From Notoacmeibacter marinus (GTDB taxonomy: Bacteria; Pseudomonadota; Alphaproteobacteria; Rhizobiales; Rhizobiaceae), in assembly GCF_002238045.1 (NCBI RefSeq), contig NZ_NBYO01000003.1:558001-622000 (forward strand): a stretch of 64,000 nt of DNA. Reading direction: 5' to 3'. The notes under the pieces were generated by a model. The model worked only from the letters and a program-made list of their open reading frames with translations. It was not told the origin of the DNA and made no database searches. This document shows, in pieces, positions 36,592-47,171 of the stretch. The translations under genes and the position numbers were made by a program. The stretch's first letter is position 1, and every line of letters starts with the position of its first letter.

Positions 36592-37026
36592 TCACTCCGA
36601 CGATGCCCGTTCTTTCGATTGCTGCGACGGGTCGCGCCGGCGCTTCGCAAGGCGCAGGAGCTTCTGGAAGGACGGGCATTCCATATGCGAGGGTGCCCGG
36701 CACTCGGCGACATGGCGCAGCGCATCGCGCAACGTTGTCAGATTGCCGATCTGCCTGTCGATCTCATCGGCACGAACCAGAAGATCGCCTCGCGGCAGAT
36801 CGGGCTGGCCATCCGCGCCGAACATGCCGGCGATGTCCTGAAGCGAGAAACCGGCCGACTTGCCGAGCGCCACCAGTGAGAGCTGCGTCAGGGCGAGAGG
36901 CTCGAACTGACGCCGAAGACCGTGACGCGCAACCGATCTGATCAGTCCGATCTCGTCATAATAGCGCAGGGTGGAGGGCGGCACGCCGCTGCGCTGCGAC
37001 ACTTCGCCGATATCCAGCAATTTCAT
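36592..37026 (-). CDS. MerR family transcriptional regulator with CX7C motif
   Basis: A 144-residue regulator with a winged helix-turn-helix (LLDIGEVSQRSGVPPSTLRYYDEIGLI), a dimerisation coiled coil (residues about 78-108), and a C-terminal CRAPSHMEC segment in which Cys109 and Cys117 are seven residues apart. CueR-type metal sensors use the same spacing, but the loop sequence differs, so thiol or metal sensing is possible and not proven. SoxR's four-cysteine cluster is absent. The gene is divergent from an MFS transporter, and the shared spacer carries a classic MerR promoter. The start at 37026 follows GAGG. Confidence 0.9.
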   Translation of the reverse strand: MKLLDIGEVSQRSGVPPSTLRYYDEIGLIRSVARHGLRRQFEPLALTQLSLVALGKSAGFSLQDIAGMFGADGQPDLPRGDLLVRADEIDRQIGNLTTLRDALRHVAECRAPSHMECPSFQKLLRLAKRRRDPSQQSKERASSE

Positions 37027-37028
37027 GG

Positions 37029-37059
37029 TTGACCTCAAGTTGACTTGAATTCGTAGGCT
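37029..37059 (+). promoter_or_regulatory. MerR-type promoter with 19-bp spacer and operator dyad
   Basis: TTGACC at 37029-37034 and TAGGCT at 37054-37059 are separated by exactly 19 bases, the over-long spacer typical of MerR-activated promoters. Inside it lies the dyad TCAAGTTGACTTGA, very close to the known SoxR/MerR-family operator core TCAAGTTAACTTGA. It points at the MFS gene and sits directly before the merR start, so it would serve activation and autoregulation. Confidence 0.75.
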
Positions 37060-37097
37060 GCGGCCAATCGAGATGAATTGCAAGGAACCAAACGGTC

Positions 37098-38351
37098 ATG
37101 AACAGCAACAGAGTGGCGGCGTCCCGACCCGTCATCAACGATCCGCGCGCCATCGCCCTGCTTCTGGCGGCCAGCCTCACGACGATGGCCAATGCCACGA
37201 TCAGTCCGGCGCTCGCGGGACTGGCAGAGGAATTCGCGGCCGATCCGAACGCCCTTTACCTGACGCGACTTTTGGTTCCCGCACCATCGATCAGCGTCAT
37301 TGTCTGCGCGCCGCTGGCAGGCATGGCGGTCGACCGTATCGGACGACGCTCAGTGCTTCTGCTCGGGGTCGCGATCTTCGTTCTGGCGGGGGTCGCCGGG
37401 GGGCTTCTGCCAAGCCTGAATGCCATCTTCGCCAGCCGGCTGGCGCTCGGTGTCGCGGTCGCGTTCATCATGACGGCCCAGACGGCGCTCATCGGCGACT
37501 ATTTCACCGGGCGGCAGCGCAGCGACATGATGGGGCTGCAAATATCGGCGCGCAATTTCGGCGGTTTCGCCTTCATCTCGCTGGCCGGACTGCTTGCGAC
37601 CTATTCGGCGCGCTGGCCCTTTGCCATCTACGGTCTGGCGGGCCTGTTTATGCCCTTCATCTGGTTCGCCATCGTGGAATCGAAGCCGATGAAGAGCGCG
37701 GGCAGCACATCCTCGACCGCGGTGGCAGGCGACGGCATCGCCAATTGGAAGCCCGTTCTCGCCGCCATCGCCTTTCTGCAAATGGCCACCAGCCTGATCT
37801 TCTTCATCATGCCGACGCAGCTGCCGTTCTTCTTCGACGCGGCCGGCTATTCCAGCGCCTCCATGACCGGGCTCGGGCTCGGCACGTTGACGCTGGCAGG
37901 CGGCTGCACCGCGCTTCTTTACGGACAGTTGAACCGGCAGATCGGCGCTGGTGGAGCCTTTGCCGCCGGCTACGGCGCGATGGGTGCCGGTTTTGTCGTG
38001 CTGGCCTTTAACGGGCCATCCACCGCCCTTCTCGTCGGCACCAGCCTCATCGGTATCGGTTTCGCCATGGCCATGCCGAATTTCGTCGCCATCGCGCTTC
38101 ATATCGTGACGCCGAACCGGCGTGGCCTGGCCGGCAGCATTCTGACCAGCTCGGTCTTTCTCGGCCAGATCCTTTCGCCTTTCCTCAGTATTCCGATCAT
38201 CGAAGCCTTCGGCTTCGCGGCGCTCTTCGCCGGCGTCGCTCTGGTGCTGGCAGGAGCTTCGGTCACCGCTCTTATCATAGCAGTTCGCACGGCTCTTCGT
38301 ACCCGTAGGGAGGCAGCTATTGCGGAGGGGAGCAGCGCCGCTGACCTTTAG
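37098..38351 (+). CDS. MFS transporter (probable drug or metabolite efflux)
   Basis: A 417-residue major facilitator with 12 hydrophobic segments. The loop between helices 2 and 3 has GMAVDRIGRRSVLL, the MFS motif A. A cytoplasmic loop follows helix 6 (ESKPMKSAGSTSSTAVAG). The substrate is unknown. Control by the divergent MerR protein suggests induction by a compound that the pump exports; this is inference. Confidence 0.92.
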   Translation: MNSNRVAASRPVINDPRAIALLLAASLTTMANATISPALAGLAEEFAADPNALYLTRLLVPAPSISVIVCAPLAGMAVDRIGRRSVLLLGVAIFVLAGVAGGLLPSLNAIFASRLALGVAVAFIMTAQTALIGDYFTGRQRSDMMGLQISARNFGGFAFISLAGLLATYSARWPFAIYGLAGLFMPFIWFAIVESKPMKSAGSTSSTAVAGDGIANWKPVLAAIAFLQMATSLIFFIMPTQLPFFFDAAGYSSASMTGLGLGTLTLAGGCTALLYGQLNRQIGAGGAFAAGYGAMGAGFVVLAFNGPSTALLVGTSLIGIGFAMAMPNFVAIALHIVTPNRRGLAGSILTSSVFLGQILSPFLSIPIIEAFGFAALFAGVALVLAGASVTALIIAVRTALRTRREAAIAEGSSAADL

Positions 38352-38473
38352 AACCGGGTGCGTCGGAGCAGACTTGGCGGCCCTTCGACACTGACAGCAC
38401 CGTTCGCGGCGCTTGAGCCCGGCCCGGCGCACCATACATACCAGCCCTCACAACCACGGGACCGACGGAGCGC

Positions 38474-39409
38474 ATGCAGGACCCCATCATTTCCATAGAG
38501 GGCCTGCACAAGGTCTACGATTCGGGTTTCACCGCTCTGGCCGATGTCGATCTGGAGATCCAGCGCGGCGAAATCTTCGCGCTGCTCGGCCCGAACGGCG
38601 CGGGCAAGACCACGCTGATCTCCGCGATCTGCGGGCTGGTGCGCCAGACCAGCGGCAAGATCGCCGTCGACGGGCACGACACGCTGGAGGATTTTCGCAA
38701 GGCGCGCGGCATGATCGGCCTCGTGCCGCAGGAGGTCTCGCTGGAGCCCTTCGAGAAGGTACTGAACACGATCCGCTTCTCGCGCGGGCTCTTCGGCAAG
38801 CCGGCAGATGAAAGCCATCTGGAAAGCATTCTTCGCGAACTTTCGCTGTGGGACAAACGCGATTCGCGGACCAGCCAACTTTCCGGCGGGATGCAACGGC
38901 GCGTCCTGATCGCGAAAGCCTTGGCGCACGAGCCGGAGATCCTGTTTCTGGACGAGCCGACCGCCGGCGTCGATGTCGAACTGCGCAAGGCGATGTGGGA
39001 CACGGTGAACCGCCTGCGCGAACGGGGCGTCACCATCATTCTGACGACGCACTATATCGAGGAAGCCGAGGCGATGGCCGACCGCATCGGCATCATTTCC
39101 AAGGGTCGCATTCTTTTAGTAGAGAACAAGAAGGATCTGATGGCGCGGCTTGGCGGCAAGCAGATGACCATCGAACTCGTCGAGCCGGTCGACACGATCC
39201 CGGACAACCTTGCGCCCTTCGGCCTCGGGCGAAGCGAAGACGGCCACGAACTAATCTACGATTACGATACCACCGCCGATCGCTCCGGCATCGCCTCACT
39301 CCTGTCCGCTATTTCTTCGGAGGGGCTGAAGGTCAAGGACGTGCACACCCGCCAATCGTCGCTCGAAGATATTTTCGTCGGTCTGCTGCATGAGGATGGC
39401 GCATCATGA
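38474..39409 (+). CDS. ABC-2 type transporter ATP-binding protein
   Basis: A 311-residue ATPase. Walker A is GPNGAGKTT, the Q-loop is [14 protein letters not shown], the signature is QLSGGMQRR, and Walker B is [12 protein letters not shown]. The C-terminal extension (residues about 215-311) is typical of ABC-2 exporters of the CcmA/DrrA type. The next gene encodes the permease with a four-base overlap. The substrate is unknown. Confidence 0.93.
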   Translation: MQDPIISIEGLHKVYDSGFTALADVDLEIQRGEIFALLGPNGAGKTTLISAICGLVRQTSGKIAVDGHDTLEDFRKARGMIGLVPQEVSLEPFEKVLNTIRFSRGLFGKPADESHLESILRELSLWDKRDSRTSQLSGGMQRRVLIAKALAHEPEILFLDEPTAGVDVELRKAMWDTVNRLRERGVTIILTTHYIEEAEAMADRIGIISKGRILLVENKKDLMARLGGKQMTIELVEPVDTIPDNLAPFGLGRSEDGHELIYDYDTTADRSGIASLLSAISSEGLKVKDVHTRQSSLEDIFVGLLHEDGAS

Positions 39410-40167
39410 ATTTCCACGCCATCGCATCGATCTACCGCTTCGAAATGAGCCGGTTCTTCCGGACGATCGGCCAGTCCGTCGTGTCGCCCGTTCTTTCAAC
39501 CTCGCTCTATTTCGTGGTGTTCGGCGCGGCCATCGGCAGCCGCATCCAGGAGGTCGACGGCCTGGATTACGGCGCGTTCATCGTGCCGGGCCTCATCATG
39601 CTGACTATCCTGACGCAAAGCGTTTCCAACGCGGCGTTCGGCATCTATTTCCCGAAATTCATCGGCACGATCTACGAGGTGCTGTCGGCGCCGATCTCCT
39701 TCGTCGAGATCGTGATCGGCTATGTCGGCGCGGCGGCGACGAAGTCGTTCCTCATTGGGGTCATCATCTACATCACCGCCAATTTCTTCGTCGATCTGCC
39801 GGTCAGCCACCCCTTCTGGATGCTGGCCTTCATGCTGCTGACCTGCATCAGCTTCGCGTTGTTCGGCTTCATCATCGGCATTTGGGCGGAGAATTTCGAG
39901 CAGTTGCAGCTCGTACCGCTTCTGGTCATCACGCCACTCGCCTTTCTGGGCGGCGCGTTTTATTCGCTCTCCATGCTGCCGCCGGTCTGGCAGACGATCA
40001 GCCTTTTCAACCCGGTGGTCTATCTGATTTCCGGCTTCCGGTGGGCGTTCTTCGACCAGGCGGACGTGCCGGTCGTCGCGAGCCTTCTGGCGGTCGCCGC
40101 GTTCATGCTGCTGTGCCTCGGCGCAATCGCCCTGATCTTCCGCACCGGGTGGAAGATCCGCGCCTAG
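39406..40167 (+). CDS. ABC-2 type transporter permease
   Basis: A 253-residue membrane protein with six hydrophobic segments and the ABC-2 signature region [32 protein letters not shown]. It works with the upstream ATPase as an exporter. Its stop overlaps the stop of the convergent cytosine deaminase gene by four bases. Confidence 0.93.
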   Translation: MNFHAIASIYRFEMSRFFRTIGQSVVSPVLSTSLYFVVFGAAIGSRIQEVDGLDYGAFIVPGLIMLTILTQSVSNAAFGIYFPKFIGTIYEVLSAPISFVEIVIGYVGAAATKSFLIGVIIYITANFFVDLPVSHPFWMLAFMLLTCISFALFGFIIGIWAENFEQLQLVPLLVITPLAFLGGAFYSLSMLPPVWQTISLFNPVVYLISGFRWAFFDQADVPVVASLLAVAAFMLLCLGAIALIFRTGWKIRA

Positions 40168-41465
40168 GCCACGTTGCTCCGGCCCTCCACGGTGTGGCGG
40201 CGGCTGACGGAGGCCGGGCGACCGGGCAGCGCGAGCGTGGTGCCGCCCCTCTTTCGCCGGGCGACGATGCGGCCATTCGAGATCACCAGCAGCCGGTCGG
40301 GCCGCAGGCGGATCGCCTCGATGGGATCACCGGCATCGAGCACGACGAGGCTGGCGCGCCGGCCCTTCTCCAGGCCGAGATCGTCGAGGCCCATGATCGC
40401 CGCGCTTTCGCTCGTCACCATGTCGAAGCATCGGCGCATATCCCCCGGGCTCGTCATCTGCGCCACGTGCAGGCCCATGAAGGCGACGTCCAGCATGTCG
40501 GCGGTGCCCAGCGAATACCAGGGATCGAGCACGCAGTCCTGGCCCCAGGCCACGCGAATGCCGTGACCCAGCATTTCCGGCACGCGCGTCAGGCCCCGGC
40601 GCTTGGGATAGGTGTCGTGCCGCCCCTGCAGCGTGATGTTGATGAGCGGATTGGGAATGGCCGCAACCTCCGCCTCGGCGATCAGCGGCAAGAGCTTGGA
40701 GACGTAGTAATTGTCCATCGAGTGCATGGAGGTCAGGTGCGATCCCGTCACCCGGCCCTGCAATCCGAGGCGTTGGGTTTCATAGGCCAGTTGTTCGATG
40801 TGGCGCGACATCGGATCGTCGGTCTCATCGCAATGCATATCGACCATCAGGCCGCGTTCGGCGGCGATTTCGCAGAGTTCGGTGACACTTGCCCGCCCGT
40901 CCGCCATGGTGCGCTCGAAATGCGGAATGCCGCCGACGACATCGACGCCCATATCGAGCGCGGCCAGCGTGTTTTCCTTGGCTTTCGGCGCGCGATAAAA
41001 GCCGTCCTGCGGAAAAGCGACCAGTTGCAGGTCGAGATATGGCCTGACCGTTTCGCGAACCGCCAGTAACGCGCGGACGCCCTTCATCGCATCGTCATCG
41101 CTGGTGTCGACATGGGAACGGATGGCCAGAAGACCCATCGAGACGGCCCAGTCGCAATAGCGTAGCGCCCGCTCGGCGATTTCCTCCTCGGTCTGCTGCG
41201 CCTTCAACTCCCCCCAAAGCGCGATGCCTTCCAGAAGAGTGCCGGAGGCGTTGATGCGCGGATGGCCATAAGAAAGCGTCGCATCCATGTGGAAATGCGG
41301 ATCGATGAAGGGCGGCGAAACCAGATCGCCCGATATGTCGACCACTTCGCCCGCCTCGGCATCGATCGATGGTTCGATGGCGGCGATCCTGCCATTCGCT
41401 ATGGCGATGTCGGTGGTCCGGCCATCGGGCAGAATCCCGCCTTTCAAGAGAATATCGACGCTCAT
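40164..41465 (-). CDS. Cytosine deaminase-type amidohydrolase
   Basis: A 433-residue metal-dependent hydrolase. Metal ligands are seen in [14 protein letters not shown] (HxH), [23 protein letters not shown] and [11 protein letters not shown] (Asp). The spacing and the sequence HCDETDD match CodA-like cytosine deaminases, and related enzymes act on isocytosine, creatinine or triazines. The gene stands alone on the minus strand. No codB permease is adjacent. The substrate assignment is moderate. Confidence 0.88.
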   Translation of the reverse strand: MSVDILLKGGILPDGRTTDIAIANGRIAAIEPSIDAEAGEVVDISGDLVSPPFIDPHFHMDATLSYGHPRINASGTLLEGIALWGELKAQQTEEEIAERALRYCDWAVSMGLLAIRSHVDTSDDDAMKGVRALLAVRETVRPYLDLQLVAFPQDGFYRAPKAKENTLAALDMGVDVVGGIPHFERTMADGRASVTELCEIAAERGLMVDMHCDETDDPMSRHIEQLAYETQRLGLQGRVTGSHLTSMHSMDNYYVSKLLPLIAEAEVAAIPNPLINITLQGRHDTYPKRRGLTRVPEMLGHGIRVAWGQDCVLDPWYSLGTADMLDVAFMGLHVAQMTSPGDMRRCFDMVTSESAAIMGLDDLGLEKGRRASLVVLDAGDPIEAIRLRPDRLLVISNGRIVARRKRGGTTLALPGRPASVSRRHTVEGRSNVA

Positions 41466-41564
41466 TTGCCTACCGCCCGTCCGATGAAGATCAGCCAGCG
41501 TAATCGCTGACTGCCGGATTCGGCCATTGGTATTTCTTGCGCCAGGCGCGCCGCTCCTCTACAC

Positions 41565-41766
41565 AGATCGCGTTCGGTTCTCTTCCGGCCCCGTTCGGCC
41601 GAAGAGCGAAGAGGGAATGCAGCGGAAGTTCAGACTTTCGAATGCAGCCGCCCCCGCGACTGTGAGCGGTGAGCGAAGGCCAACTATACCACTCGATCTG
41701 AGAATCGGGGAAGGTGGGCCGGAGCTTCGATCCGCGAGCCAGGAGACCTGCCGGACATTATTGCAA
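41565..41766 (+). ncRNA. Cobalamin riboswitch
   Basis: A B12-sensing leader. The conserved core is visible: GGTTCTCTTCCGG, AGAGGGAATGCAGCGG, GCAGCCGCCCCCGCGACTGTGA, and the B12 box GAGCCAGGAGACCTGCC near 41735-41752. It precedes the cobalt transporter genes cbtB and cbtA by about 40 bases. Boundaries are approximate. Confidence 0.92.
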
Positions 41767-41772
41767 CCAATC

Positions 41773-41791
41773 GCCCGTCGGGTGGACGGGC
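41773..41791 (+). promoter_or_regulatory. Hairpin next to the cbtB ribosome binding site
   Basis: A perfect 7-bp stem, GCCCGTC / GACGGGC with a 5-base loop, ends one base before the AAGGAGA ribosome binding site. It is probably part of the riboswitch expression platform that controls translation of cbtB. Confidence 0.5.
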
Positions 41792-41803
41792 CAAGGAGAC
41801 ATG

Positions 41804-41986
41804 ATGATCAAAAGCAACACCCTCGCCGCGCCTGTAACGGCATCCAGCAAAACCGGTCTTGCTGCGTTACTGCTTTCGGCCGTTTTCGGCTTCGGCGTCA
41901 TCTTCGCGGTGGGTCTGGCCCAGGCCGATGCGCTGCACGATGCGGCGCACGACGTCCGCCACGCCAACGGCTTTCCCTGCCACTAA
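41804..41986 (+). CDS. cbtB: Cobalt transporter subunit CbtB
   Basis: A 60-residue membrane protein with one helix (LAALLLSAVFGFGVIFAVGLA) and a His-rich C-terminus, HDAAHDVRHANGFPCH, the hallmark of CbtB. CbtB and CbtA are thought to import cobalt in bacteria that lack CbiMNQO. Two ATG codons stand in tandem at 41801 and 41804; ribosome binding site spacing favours the second. The gene sits behind a cobalamin riboswitch. Confidence 0.93.
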   Translation: MIKSNTLAAPVTASSKTGLAALLLSAVFGFGVIFAVGLAQADALHDAAHDVRHANGFPCH

Positions 41987-41989
41987 ACC

Positions 41990-42694
41990 ATGTTCACACG
42001 TTTGATCACCAGCGCCCTGTTCGCTGGTGCTGCAGCCGGTCTGATCGCGGCCCTGCTGCAGCTCGTCTTCGTGCAACCGGTTCTGCTACACGCCGAACTC
42101 TACGAATCGGGACAGCTGGTCCATTTCGGCGCCGCTGAAATCAGCGCCCATCAGGATGTCGGCGGGCTCGATCCCATGAGGGACGGGCTGAGCGTCGTGT
42201 TCAGCATGCTGCTCTATAGCGGCTACGCTTTGATCCTGCTTCCACTGATGAGCTTTGCCGAACAGCGCGGCCAATCGCTTTCCGGCAAGAACGGCCTGAT
42301 CTGGGGCGCTGTCGGCTTTCTGGTGATCCAGTTCGCGCCGGGCTTCTCGCTCGCGCCAGAGGTGCCGGGCGTTGCCGCGGCCGATGTCGGTATACGCCAG
42401 ATCTGGTGGGCAGGGACGGTCATCGCAGCCGGAATTGCCGCCGGTTTGATCGCATTTACACGAAGCTGGATAGCCTGGGTCGGCGCCGCCGCGTTGCTGC
42501 TCGCGCCGCATTTGATCGGAGCCCCCGAACCGGAGAGCTTTGTCGGCCCCGTGCCGCCGGAAATCGCCGCGCTGTTCGCCGTGCGGGCTCTCGGCGTCGG
42601 CCTTATCGGCTGGTCGCTGCTCGGCGCGTTCGCCGCCTATTTCTGGCGGACGAGCGGCGTCACGGCGTCCGCGCCGCAGACCAGCAAGGCCTAG
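41990..42694 (+). CDS. cbtA: Cobalt transporter subunit CbtA
   Basis: A 234-residue membrane protein with about five to six hydrophobic segments. It opens with LITSALFAGAAAGLIAALLQLVFVQPVLLHAELYE and contains WGAVGFLVIQFAPGFSLAPEVPGV, both typical of CbtA. It begins 3 bases after the cbtB stop, and both share the riboswitch. It converges on cbiD. Confidence 0.94.
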   Translation: MFTRLITSALFAGAAAGLIAALLQLVFVQPVLLHAELYESGQLVHFGAAEISAHQDVGGLDPMRDGLSVVFSMLLYSGYALILLPLMSFAEQRGQSLSGKNGLIWGAVGFLVIQFAPGFSLAPEVPGVAAADVGIRQIWWAGTVIAAGIAAGLIAFTRSWIAWVGAAALLLAPHLIGAPEPESFVGPVPPEIAALFAVRALGVGLIGWSLLGAFAAYFWRTSGVTASAPQTSKA

Positions 42695-42700
42695 AAAACC

Positions 42701-43825
<1,125 letters not shown>

Positions 43826-43844
43826 GGTTTTGCCTCCCCGTGAT

Positions 43845-44816
43845 CTACGTCACCACCCGGATCGGCGATCCGTCCAGAAACGCCTGGATGTTCTCGATGG
43901 TCTGCCGCCAGACTTCACTTTGCGCACTCTCCGAAGCCCAGGCAATATGCGGCGTGATGATGACATTCGGCCGATCCGCGATAGCCAGAAGCGGATTGCC
44001 GTTCTTCGGCGGCTCCTCGCTCAGCACATCGAAACCGAGACCGGAAACATGGCCCTGCTTGACCGCCCGCACCGCCGCATCCTCATCGACGACACCGCCG
44101 CGCGCCGTGTTGATCAGGATGGGCTTGCGGTCCATCGCGGCAAATTCCGCGTCGCCGATCAGGCCCCTGGTCCCGTCGGTCAGCGGACAATGCAGACTGA
44201 TCACATCAGAGCGGGCGATCAGATCGTCGAACGCCACCCTGCCCTCGCCCGGTTCGCTATCGTTCTTCCGACCGCCATGGATCACCTCCATCCCGAAGGC
44301 TTCGCCGAGTCGGCCAACGGCCCTGCCAAGCGTACCCGAGCCGACAATGCCAAGCGTCGAGCCGGCCAGATCGTGGATCGGGTGGTCGAAGAAGCAGAAC
44401 TGCCCGGCTTCTTGCCACCGTCCGGCGATCAAGTCCTGCCGGTACGGCACCAAACTGCGCCGAAGCGCCAGCATCAGCGCGAAGACATGCTCCGGCAGAG
44501 TTTCGGTTGCATAGCCCTGAACGTTCGAGACGGTAATATCCGCCTCGCGACAGGCTTCCAGATCGATGACGTTATAACCCGTTGCGGCCACGGCGATCAT
44601 CTTCAGATCGGGCAGGTTCCAGATCGCCTCACGCCCGATCGGGACTTTATTGGTCACGGCAATGGATGCGCCTTCGAGGCGCTCGGCGATGTTCCGCTTG
44701 TCGGTCGCGGCATGTTCGACCCATTCATGATCGACCGATGGCCGGCGGCGTTCGATGGAGCTTGCGAAAGTGTCGCTATCGAGGAAGACGATCTTCGGGG
44801 TCTGTCGATCACTCAT
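43845..44816 (-). CDS. D-2-hydroxyacid dehydrogenase (NAD-dependent)
   Basis: A 323-residue dehydrogenase. The Rossmann motif is GIVGSGTLGRAVGRLGEAFGMEVIHG (GxGxxG variant), the catalytic Arg is in LINTARGGVVDE, and the His is in ITPHIAWAS. The overall form fits glycerate or hydroxypyruvate reductase-like enzymes. The ATG at 44816 is preferred over one at 44843. It is upstream of cbiD on the same strand and may be co-transcribed, although no functional link is known. Confidence 0.9.
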   Translation of the reverse strand: MSDRQTPKIVFLDSDTFASSIERRRPSVDHEWVEHAATDKRNIAERLEGASIAVTNKVPIGREAIWNLPDLKMIAVAATGYNVIDLEACREADITVSNVQGYATETLPEHVFALMLALRRSLVPYRQDLIAGRWQEAGQFCFFDHPIHDLAGSTLGIVGSGTLGRAVGRLGEAFGMEVIHGGRKNDSEPGEGRVAFDDLIARSDVISLHCPLTDGTRGLIGDAEFAAMDRKPILINTARGGVVDEDAAVRAVKQGHVSGLGFDVLSEEPPKNGNPLLAIADRPNVIITPHIAWASESAQSEVWRQTIENIQAFLDGSPIRVVT

Positions 44817-44930
44817 TCGTCCAGCGCCTGTTCTGTTCTCCACAAGTGGCGGTACGGCAATTCGCCCGCTACGACAAGCAATTGACTGTTCTGGCCGCAG
44901 GCTACACCCTCTCGCAAGCGATCTCCTGTA

Positions 44931-44946
44931 TTGACGTTTACGTCAA
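44931..44946 (+). promoter_or_regulatory. MerR/LiuR-like palindrome upstream of nitronate monooxygenase
   Basis: TTGACGTTTACGTCAA is a perfect 16-base palindrome (TTGACGT / ACGTCAA around TT), 48 bases before the start codon, and TTGACG could be a -35 element. Similar TTTACGTTAACG-type sites bind LiuR-like MerR regulators of branched-chain amino acid and fatty acid genes. No such regulator gene is adjacent. Confidence 0.5.
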
Positions 44947-44993
44947 AATCGATCAGGTCGTTTCACGCTCAATTTTCGGGAAGAGGAAATTTC

Positions 44994-45974
44994 ATGGCCC
45001 TGCCGTCCGTTCTGCAGAATCTGCGCCTGCCGATTATCGGTTCTCCGATGTTCATCGTCTCCGGACCGGAGATGGTCATCGCGCAGTGCAAGGCCGGTAT
45101 CGTCGGCTCCTTCCCGGCGCTGAACGCACGGCCCGCCGAAGTGCTGGACGAATGGCTCGACCGCATCACGACCGAACTGGCCGAACATGACGAGAAGCAC
45201 CCGGACCGGCCGTCGGCGCCCTTCGCTGTCAACCAGATCGTCCATAAGAGCAATGACCGGCTGATGGCCGATGTTCAGATGTGCGTGAAGCATAAGGCGC
45301 CCATCGTCATCACCTCGCTCGGTGCGGTGCCGGAGGTGAACGACGCCATCCATTCCTATGGCGGCATCGTCTTGCACGACGTCATCAATACGCGCTTTGC
45401 CAAAAAGGCGCTGGAAAAGGGCGCCGATGGTCTGATCGCCGTCGCAGCCGGTGCGGGTGGTCATGCCGGCACGCTGTCGCCCTTGGCGCTTATTCAGGAG
45501 ATCCGCGAATTCTTCGATGGACCGGTGGCGCTTTCCGGCGCGATTTCGACGGGACAAGCGGTCGCCGCAGCGCAGGCCATGGGCGCCGATTTCGGCTATA
45601 TCGGCAGCGCCTTCATCGCCACCGACGAAGCCAATGCCGTCGACGGCTATAAGGATATGATCGTCGACAGCAGCGGCGAGGAGATCGTCTACACCAACCT
45701 CTTCACCGGCATCCACGGCAACTATCTGCGCGGATCGATCGAAAAGGCAGGTATGAACCCGGACGATCTGCCCGAAAGCGATCCATCGACCATGAACTTC
45801 GCCTCTGGCGGCGGCTCCAAGGCGAAGGCCTGGAAGGACATCTGGGGCTCCGGCCAGGGCATCGGCGCGGTCAAATCACGCGGGCCGGTTTCGGCCTATG
45901 TCGACCGGCTCGAAGCGGAGTACCATGCCGCGCTGGATAAGCTGGAAGCCGGACGGCCGAAGCGCTGGAGCTGA
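44994..45974 (+). CDS. Nitronate monooxygenase (2-nitropropane dioxygenase family)
   Basis: A 326-residue FMN-dependent enzyme that oxidises alkyl nitronates. It has RLPIIGSPMFIVSGPEMVIAQCKAGIVG at the N-terminus, the phosphate-binding GAGGHAGTLSPLALIQEI, and GADFGYIGSAFIATDEA. AAGAGGA precedes the ATG at 44994; the open frame before it is not coding. The palindrome 48 bases upstream suggests MerR-type control. Confidence 0.92.
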   Translation: MALPSVLQNLRLPIIGSPMFIVSGPEMVIAQCKAGIVGSFPALNARPAEVLDEWLDRITTELAEHDEKHPDRPSAPFAVNQIVHKSNDRLMADVQMCVKHKAPIVITSLGAVPEVNDAIHSYGGIVLHDVINTRFAKKALEKGADGLIAVAAGAGGHAGTLSPLALIQEIREFFDGPVALSGAISTGQAVAAAQAMGADFGYIGSAFIATDEANAVDGYKDMIVDSSGEEIVYTNLFTGIHGNYLRGSIEKAGMNPDDLPESDPSTMNFASGGGSKAKAWKDIWGSGQGIGAVKSRGPVSAYVDRLEAEYHAALDKLEAGRPKRWS

Positions 45975-46100
45975 AGGCTTCCATAGCACTGCGGTATCGG
46001 CCTGTCGGGTGAGATGCGATAGGCCGGCTGGCGCCACTTATGGACAGGCCGGCTGCGCCGATGATACTGCCTCTGCCTTCGGAGTGACGGGAGGCGGAAG

Positions 46101-47141
46101 ATGGGCCGTTGGGTGTTCGATGCAATCGGCAAGATCGAAGCGGACCATCAGCGGTCCGCCGATACCCATCTGTTCAAGCTGACGGTACCGCAGCTGGAGG
46201 GTGTCGATCTTTACCTGAAAGATGAAAGCACCCATCCGACCGGCAGCCTGAAACACCGGCTGGCGCGGTCGTTGTTTCTCTACGCGCTGTGCAATGGCAA
46301 GCTCGATGAGGGCATCCCCGTGATCGAGGCCTCTTCCGGCAGCACGGCGGTGTCGGAAGCCTATTTCGCAAAGATGCTTGGGCTACCCTTCATCGCGGTG
46401 ATGCCGCGTTCGACCGCGCAGAGCAAGATCGACACGATCACGCATTATGGCGGACGCTGCCATTTCGTGGATTCAGCGCCCGACATGCACGACGCCGCCA
46501 CTCGGCTTGCCGGGCAAACCGGCGGTTATTTCATGGATCAGTTCCTCTATGCGGAGCGGGCGACCGACTGGCGAGGCAACAACAACATCGCCGAAAGCAT
46601 CTTCGAACAAATGCAAAAGGAGCCCCACCGCGTGCCGCATACGCTGGTCATGAGCGCCGGCACGGGCGGCACTTCGGCAACGCTTGGCCGCTATATCCGC
46701 TACAAAGGCTATGAAACGCGCCTGATGGTGGTCGATCCGGACAATTCGGTTTTCTATGACAGCTTCATGCGGAACGATCCGACGCTGACGGCAAACTGCT
46801 CCAGCCGGATCGAGGGGATCGGACGGCCACGCGTGGAGAAGTCGTTTCAGCCCGACGTGATCGACGACATGATGAAAGTGCCCGATGGCGCCAGCATTGC
46901 CTGCATGCAATGGCTGGCACGGCTGATCGGCCGCAAAGCCGGCCCCTCCACCGGGACCAATCTTTGGGGTGCGCTCCATGTCGCGCGAGGGATGGCGGAA
47001 CGGGGCGAACGCGGTTCGATCGTCACGCTGATGTGCGATAGCGGCGAACGATACCTCAATACCTATTACAACCCCGAATGGGTCCGCAGCACGTTCGGCG
47101 ATATCAGCACTTATGAAAAACAACTGCGCGTCTTTGCCTGA
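46101..47141 (+). CDS. PLP-dependent cysteine synthase-like enzyme (Cds1-type)
   Basis: A 346-residue fold-type II PLP enzyme. The PLP lysine is in HPTGSLKHRLA, the substrate loop is EASSGSTAVSEAYFAK, and the phosphate-binding loop is SAGTGGTSATLGRY. The C-terminal part (GPSTGTNLWGALHVA, LMCDSGERYLNTYYN) resembles the cysteine desulfhydrase-type subgroup rather than CysK. Exact activity is not certain. GGGAGGCGGAAG precedes the ATG. Confidence 0.88.
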   Translation: MGRWVFDAIGKIEADHQRSADTHLFKLTVPQLEGVDLYLKDESTHPTGSLKHRLARSLFLYALCNGKLDEGIPVIEASSGSTAVSEAYFAKMLGLPFIAVMPRSTAQSKIDTITHYGGRCHFVDSAPDMHDAATRLAGQTGGYFMDQFLYAERATDWRGNNNIAESIFEQMQKEPHRVPHTLVMSAGTGGTSATLGRYIRYKGYETRLMVVDPDNSVFYDSFMRNDPTLTANCSSRIEGIGRPRVEKSFQPDVIDDMMKVPDGASIACMQWLARLIGRKAGPSTGTNLWGALHVARGMAERGERGSIVTLMCDSGERYLNTYYNPEWVRSTFGDISTYEKQLRVFA

Positions 47142-47171
47142 GCGTCGAACCTGCCGTGCGGCTCCCGACCC

